Source: CAZGUG01 sp964625335 (GTDB lineage: Bacteria > Bacillota > Clostridia > Ch29). From it: a DNA stretch of 64,000 nt. The position numbers were made by a program, and so were the translations under genes. Below the pieces are notes generated by a model. It ran no database searches, was not told the origin of the DNA, and saw nothing but the letters and a program-made list of their open reading frames with translations. The stretch is from NCBI GenBank assembly GCA_964625335.1, contig CAZVBE010000004.1:1-64000 (forward strand), read 5' to 3'. Position 1 is the first letter of the stretch, and each line of letters opens with the position of its first letter. Shown here piece after piece: positions 60,040-64,000 of this stretch.

Positions 60040-62145
60040 ATGAGCAATACTCAACCGTTCGGCCTTTCGATTATCACCCGTTCAGAAAAGCATAAGGAAA
60101 ATGTTATAAATCAGCTTACAAATCTGTTGGGGCCGGAGATATCAATAAAGGGATATTCGATTTTGGAAGGAATAAAGGAAAAGATATATGATAGGCTGGT
60201 ACTAATAAGCCATGAATACCTTAAAGAAACAGCCTACAGATATATCGATCCAAGGGCCGAGGTTCTGGTGGCGCGAAGAGCCCTTAATCACTCTAAGCTT
60301 GAGGATGTACTGTGCATCCCCCATGATGAAGATGTGCTGTTTGTCGACGTTAATAAATACCTTGCGGAGAACTCCATTTCACTTCTTGAAGGACTGGGTA
60401 TCAACCACATAAGAATGTATCCGTATTATCCCGGGCAAAAGTTTTCCCAGCAGGCAGATTATGCAATAACAACAGGTGAAACACACATGGTTCCCGACTG
60501 CATCAGGAATGTTATAGATTTGGGTTACAGTAAAATCGACCTGACGACTATTACCGAAATAATGCTTAAATTAAGTATACTCGATGAAAGAACCAATCTG
60601 TTATCTGCAAGATTTCTCCAGGATTTTGTATATTCGGGCAAGAAAGTTGTAAAGGCCCTGGAAACCACAGACAATATGAAGAAGCAGCTAAATACTATAT
60701 TAAACGTTATCAACGACGGGATAGTAGGTATTGATAATAATGGAAGAATTATGTTCAGCAATGAGAATGCAAAAAAACTGTTCAATTCAAGGGTTAAGGA
60801 CAATAAGGACAAAAATATGGAGATTAATCTGGATGACATCCTGGATTTCGACGCAAAGGCGCTGTTGGGGGGGAATTTCGGATTATACAGGAAAATCCAT
60901 GAAATAATGGGCAAGAAGATACTTTTGACTATGATGCCAATTATCAGAAACGGTGAGAATAACGGAGTTATCATCACTTTTAAAGACCTATCCGAAATAA
61001 TTGAGATGGAGAATATAGTAAGGGCAAACCTTATGAAGAGAGGGCATACGTCAAAATATGAATTTTCAAATATTGCCGGAAAAAGCAGGATAATATCTGA
61101 AACAAAAGAGATTGCATGTAAGCTTGCCAAAAGCAATTCAACACTTCTGCTGATAGGTGAAAGCGGAAGCGGCAAGGAACTTTTTGCCCATGCCATACAT
61201 AAGGCTTCATGCAAACAGCATGGGCCCTTTGTGGCTGTGAATTTTGCGGCGCTGCCTGAGAACCTTCTGGAAAGCGAGCTGTTTGGCTATGAAGAAGGGG
61301 CATTCACCGGGGCAAGAAAAGGAGGGCATGCCGGACTGTTTGAACAGGCCCATAAAGGAACCATATTTCTTGATGAAATCGGAGATGCCTCCATGAGAAT
61401 TCAGACCCGTTTGTTAAGAGTGCTTCAGGAAAAGGAAGTGCTCCGTATAGGCGGCACAAAGATCATACCTATAGATGTCAGAATAATAGCAGCTACAAAC
61501 AAAAACCTAGAGGAGCTGGTGAGGGCTCAAAAATTCAGAGAAGATTTATTTTACAGATTGAAGGTGCTGCCAATCAGAATACCTCCTTTAAGGGAACGAA
61601 AAGAGGATATCCCTTTACTAATTAAAAAAATGCTGGAAAAGTTCCCGCCGGAGAAGGAAATGATAATAAGCGATAGAGCTATGGAGAAATTTATGGAATA
61701 TGACTGGCCCGGAAATATCCGTGAACTGGAGAATGTAGTTGAGTACCTATTTCATATCGTAGGCGACGGGGAGGTAAGAAGCAAGGACCTGCCGTTTACT
61801 TCAAATGACAAATCTTTGCAGCAGGAAAAAATATTAAAAGCCATTGAAGAGGAAATGCCGATGGAAGAACTAATGCTTATTCTAGATACCCTGAAACGTG
61901 AAAAAGATGCGGGGAATGCCTATTTGAACAGAAAAAAACTCGCAGAGCTATGCAGCAGGGAAATTCGAATGACAGAGCAAATGGTAAGGAACCGGCTTAA
62001 TATACTGTCGCAATATGGCCTGGTAATAACCAGGAAAGGGCCTAAGGGAACCAGATTATCCTTAAACGGCGAAGATTGTATTGGCATTATTAAGAAGCGC
62101 ATGGATACAGACAAATTTGCTTTCGGCAACAAGGGTTTTGAATAA
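60040..62145 (+). CDS. Sigma-54-dependent transcriptional activator with novel-looking sensor domain and winged-helix C-terminus
   Basis: A 701-residue regulator. Residues 1-200 form a sensor domain I do not recognise. About 210-325 look PAS-like (VINDGIVGIDNNGRIMFSN). Residues 340-570 are the AAA+ domain with Walker A GESGSGKE (373-380), the sigma-54 contact loop GAFTGA (420-425) and FLDEIGD (443-449). The C-terminus (about 630-690) looks like a winged helix (MVRNRLNILSQYGLV) rather than the usual Fis-type motif. The start at 60040 follows AGGAAGGTGGG. It is divergent from eam and most likely activates it. The signal sensed is unknown. Confidence 0.9.
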   Translation: MSNTQPFGLSIITRSEKHKENVINQLTNLLGPEISIKGYSILEGIKEKIYDRLVLISHEYLKETAYRYIDPRAEVLVARRALNHSKLEDVLCIPHDEDVLFVDVNKYLAENSISLLEGLGINHIRMYPYYPGQKFSQQADYAITTGETHMVPDCIRNVIDLGYSKIDLTTITEIMLKLSILDERTNLLSARFLQDFVYSGKKVVKALETTDNMKKQLNTILNVINDGIVGIDNNGRIMFSNENAKKLFNSRVKDNKDKNMEINLDDILDFDAKALLGGNFGLYRKIHEIMGKKILLTMMPIIRNGENNGVIITFKDLSEIIEMENIVRANLMKRGHTSKYEFSNIAGKSRIISETKEIACKLAKSNSTLLLIGESGSGKELFAHAIHKASCKQHGPFVAVNFAALPENLLESELFGYEEGAFTGARKGGHAGLFEQAHKGTIFLDEIGDASMRIQTRLLRVLQEKEVLRIGGTKIIPIDVRIIAATNKNLEELVRAQKFREDLFYRLKVLPIRIPPLRERKEDIPLLIKKMLEKFPPEKEMIISDRAMEKFMEYDWPGNIRELENVVEYLFHIVGDGEVRSKDLPFTSNDKSLQQEKILKAIEEEMPMEELMLILDTLKREKDAGNAYLNRKKLAELCSREIRMTEQMVRNRLNILSQYGLVITRKGPKGTRLSLNGEDCIGIIKKRMDTDKFAFGNKGFE

Positions 62146-62214
62146 TGCGGTTTGAGGAGGAATGATTTAACAAAACGGTTTGCCATATGTTCCAACGACT
62201 GCCTTGAAGGTTTG

Positions 62215-62250
62215 CCCCCGTACCATTGTTGCATAATAGTGGTGCGGGGG
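62215..62250 (+). terminator. Hairpin terminator after the activator gene
   Basis: CCCCCGTACCA (62215-62225) pairs with TGGTGCGGGGG (62240-62250), with one G-U pair, and TAAATTTTAG follows. The T run is short. Confidence 0.6.
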
Positions 62251-62260
62251 TAAATTTTAG

Positions 62261-62289
62261 TTGATTTGCCCTTAAGTATAATATATACT
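62261..62289 (+). promoter_or_regulatory. Sigma-A promoter of fapR-plsX
   Basis: TTGATT (62261-62266), a 17-base spacer and TATACT (62284-62289). The predicted start point at about 62296 falls in the FapR box. Confidence 0.75.
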
Positions 62290-62294
62290 TAATA

Positions 62295-62311
62295 TTAGTA
62301 TCTGGTACTAA
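62295..62311. promoter_or_regulatory. FapR operator
   Basis: TTAGTATCTGGTACTAA is a 17-base palindrome that fits the FapR consensus TTAGTAYYNRRTACTAA at every position. It covers the predicted transcription start. Malonyl-CoA is expected to release FapR and allow transcription. Confidence 0.92.
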
Positions 62312-62414
62312 ATCCAAGTCATAAAACGATACCGCATTACACGCAATATATTCCACTTATGCGACAGACCTGCTAATATACAGCAGAACTAACCGGAGTA
62401 AAGAGGTGATTTCA

Positions 62415-62978
62415 ATGTCGAATAAAGGTATGGGGAAAAAGGAAAGACAGAAAAGCCTTTCGGATAAAATTATTAAGGATCCGTTTCTGACCGACGAAGA
62501 GCTAAGCGATCACTTCGAAGTAAGCATACAAACCATAAGACTTGACAGGCTGGAACTTGGTATTCCTGAACTGAGGGAAAGAATAAAAAGCGTGGCAGAG
62601 GGTACATATGCAAAGGTCAGAACAATATCGGGCAAGGAAATTGTCGGAGAGCTGCTGGATATAGACCTTGGCAAGAAAGGGATTTCAGTACTTGAAACCA
62701 ATGACTCCATGGCTTTTGAAAAAACCAACATCGTGAGGGGCCAATTCATATATGCACAGGCAGAATCCCTTGCCATAGCTGTAATAGATGCTGATGTTGC
62801 ACTGATTGGAGTGGCCAATATTAAATACAAACAGCCCGTCAGGTCCGGACAAAAACTGGTAGCCCAGGCTGAGATTGTAAGGCAAAGGGGAAACAAATAC
62901 TTTGTTTGGGTCAGAATTAAGCTGAGAATGCAGGAGGTTTTCAGGGGAAAGTTCATTCTGGTGGCTCTGGACGATTAG
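62415..62978 (+). CDS. fapR: Fatty acid and phospholipid biosynthesis repressor FapR
   Basis: A 187-residue repressor with an N-terminal DeoR-type helix-turn-helix (DEELSDHFEVSIQTIRLDR, about residues 25-43) and a C-terminal hotdog-fold domain that binds malonyl-CoA. It represses lipid synthesis genes. The start at 62415 has AGAGGTGA upstream; GTG 62406 lies inside that site. Its own promoter carries a FapR box, so it is autoregulated. plsX follows 16 bases later. Confidence 0.95.
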   Translation: MSNKGMGKKERQKSLSDKIIKDPFLTDEELSDHFEVSIQTIRLDRLELGIPELRERIKSVAEGTYAKVRTISGKEIVGELLDIDLGKKGISVLETNDSMAFEKTNIVRGQFIYAQAESLAIAVIDADVALIGVANIKYKQPVRSGQKLVAQAEIVRQRGNKYFVWVRIKLRMQEVFRGKFILVALDD

Positions 62979-62994
62979 GGAAGGGGATAAACAG

Positions 62995-63993
62995 ATGAGA
63001 ATTGCGGTTGATGCAATGGGCGGCGATTACGCACCTGTGGAGGTTGTAAAGGGCTGTATAAGAGCCCTGGAAAGGGAAAAGGGCCTGCAGATTATTATTG
63101 CCGGTAAACAGGAAAGCATAAAGAGTATCCTTGAAGGGTACGATACCCAAAGAATTACCATAATAAACGCTGAGCAGGTAATAGGCAGCGATGAACCGCC
63201 GGTGCAGGCCATCAAAAAAAAGAAGGGTTCATCTATGGTATTGGGGCTGGAAACAGTCAAAGGCAAGCAGGCCGACGCATTCATCTCTGCCGGCAATACC
63301 GGCGCACTTCTGGCCGGCGCACTTTTGAAGATAGGCAGGATTAAGGGAATAGACAGACCGGCATTGGCCCCTATACTTCCCACTGTAAACGGTGGTGCGA
63401 TGCTCATAGATGCAGGGGCAAACGCCGATTGTAAGCCTCTGAACCTGTTACAGTTTGGCATGATGGGCTCTGCCTATATGAACGGTGTGATGGGGATAGA
63501 CAATCCAAGGGTTGCCCTGGTCAATATAGGTACAGAAGAGGGCAAGGGAAATGCTCTGGCAAAGGAAGCCTATACACTGCTTCGGCAATCCAGGCTCAAT
63601 TTTATTGGTAATATTGAGGCAAGGAGTATTCCGGAGGGGGCTGCCGATGTACTGGTTTGTGACGGCTTCGTCGGAAATGTTATTTTAAAGCTTACTGAGG
63701 GTTTGGCGATGTCGCTGTTTTCACAGCTTAAGAAGGAATTTACCGCAGGCACAGCTTCAAAGATGGCTGCAGCCGTACTGAAACCGGGACTTAGGAGGTT
63801 TAAAGCCAGAATGGATTACAAACAATACGGCGGAGCCCCCTTTCTTGGTATAGCCGGGGGTTGTATAAAGGCCCACGGAAGCTCGGATTCACTGGCAATC
63901 GAGAATGCAATAATGCAGGCGGTAAGGTATGTGGATAAGCAGGTAACAGAAAAAATATCTGATAACATACAATTGGAGGGAAAAGATGGATAG
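62995..63993 (+). CDS. plsX: Phosphate acyltransferase PlsX
   Basis: A 332-residue peripheral membrane enzyme that makes acyl-phosphate from acyl-ACP for PlsY. The N-terminal signature IAVDAMGGDYAP, SAGNTGALLAGAL near residue 100 and the C-terminal YGGAPFLGI are intact. The ATG is preceded by AGGGGA. It is in an operon with fapR and overlaps the next gene start by eight bases. Confidence 0.97.
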   Translation: MRIAVDAMGGDYAPVEVVKGCIRALEREKGLQIIIAGKQESIKSILEGYDTQRITIINAEQVIGSDEPPVQAIKKKKGSSMVLGLETVKGKQADAFISAGNTGALLAGALLKIGRIKGIDRPALAPILPTVNGGAMLIDAGANADCKPLNLLQFGMMGSAYMNGVMGIDNPRVALVNIGTEEGKGNALAKEAYTLLRQSRLNFIGNIEARSIPEGAADVLVCDGFVGNVILKLTEGLAMSLFSQLKKEFTAGTASKMAAAVLKPGLRRFKARMDYKQYGGAPFLGIAGGCIKAHGSSDSLAIENAIMQAVRYVDKQVTEKISDNIQLEGKDG

Positions 63994-64000
63994 AATAGTT
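63986..64000 (+). CDS. Start of the next gene, cut by the window end
   Basis: ATG at 63986 is preceded by TTGGAGGG and opens MDRIV before the window ends. After fapR-plsX a fatty acid synthesis gene such as fabH, fabK or fabD is usual, but five codons cannot identify it. Confidence 0.6.

Noticed and set aside
60525..61214. A 229-codon minus-strand frame opposite the sigma-54 activator
   Set aside because: It is rich in Ser, Leu and Ile as expected for a shadow frame, with no start signal.

Overview
The window looks like a housekeeping stretch of the chromosome of an endospore-forming member of the Clostridia. This rests on the gene order (der-plsY-gpsA-spoIVA; yggS-sepF-yggT-divIVA-ileS; remA-gmk-rpoZ-coaBC-priA-def-fmt; rlmN-stp-prkC-rsgA-rpe-thiN-spoVM-rpmB; fakA-recG; rsmD-coaD-ylbJ; yceD-rpmF; fapR-plsX) and on the sporulation genes spoIIP-like, YIEGIA, spoIVA, spoVM, ylbJ, a YteA-like gene and two alpha/beta SASPs. 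Strong AGGAGG ribosome sites and frequent TTG starts fit this. I cannot name the species. No rRNA, CRISPR array, phage or complete insertion sequence was seen; there is one tRNA.

Layout. 1-4 kb: pgeF, then a four-gene sporulation cluster (DUF1614, SpoIIP-like, YIEGIA, capping subunit). 4-10 kb: DUF512 radical SAM protein, der, plsY, gpsA, spoIVA. 10-12.3 kb, minus strand: panB with an unrecognised 420-residue protein. 12.5-20 kb: tRNA-Pro(GGG), a small orphan gene, then the division cluster yggS-sepF-yggT-divIVA, with a tandem repeat where ylmH is expected, then T-box-controlled ileS. 20-21.2 kb: a small accessory patch with a decayed RhuM gene and a HigBA/RelE-type toxin-antitoxin pair. 21.2-42 kb: dense conserved operons. 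Three genes too short for usual ORF cut-offs were read directly at 41397-41869; the last is spoVM. 42-54.5 kb: Asp23, fakA, recG, SASPs, rsmD, coaD, ylbJ, patatin, tmcAL, ackA, yceD, rpmF.

54.5-62.2 kb is the most distinctive part. A divergent unit separates rpmF from fapR-plsX, genes that usually lie close together. On the minus strand are a KamA-family aminomutase whose substrate-site residues (Lys338, Asn375) match glutamate 2,3-aminomutase rather than lysine 2,3-aminomutase, a TAXI solute-binding lipoprotein, a DUF1850 protein and a fused TRAP permease. A near-consensus sigma-54 promoter lies upstream of the aminomutase, and a sigma-54 activator gene is divergent from it. The reading proposed here is a regulated system that imports an acidic amino acid such as glutamate and isomerises it to beta-glutamate, a compatible solute. 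The window ends with autoregulated fapR (a perfect 17-bp FapR box over its predicted start point), plsX and the first codons of another gene.

Start codons were chosen by Shine-Dalgarno position and family length, so several genes begin downstream of the first possible start. Promoters, terminators and operators were read by eye and are predictions. Stretches of more than 300 bases without a gene are 12607-12937 (terminator, otherwise nothing seen), 16763-17103 (promoter and T-box) and 59457-60039 (leader, sigma-54 promoter, inverted repeat, regulator promoter).
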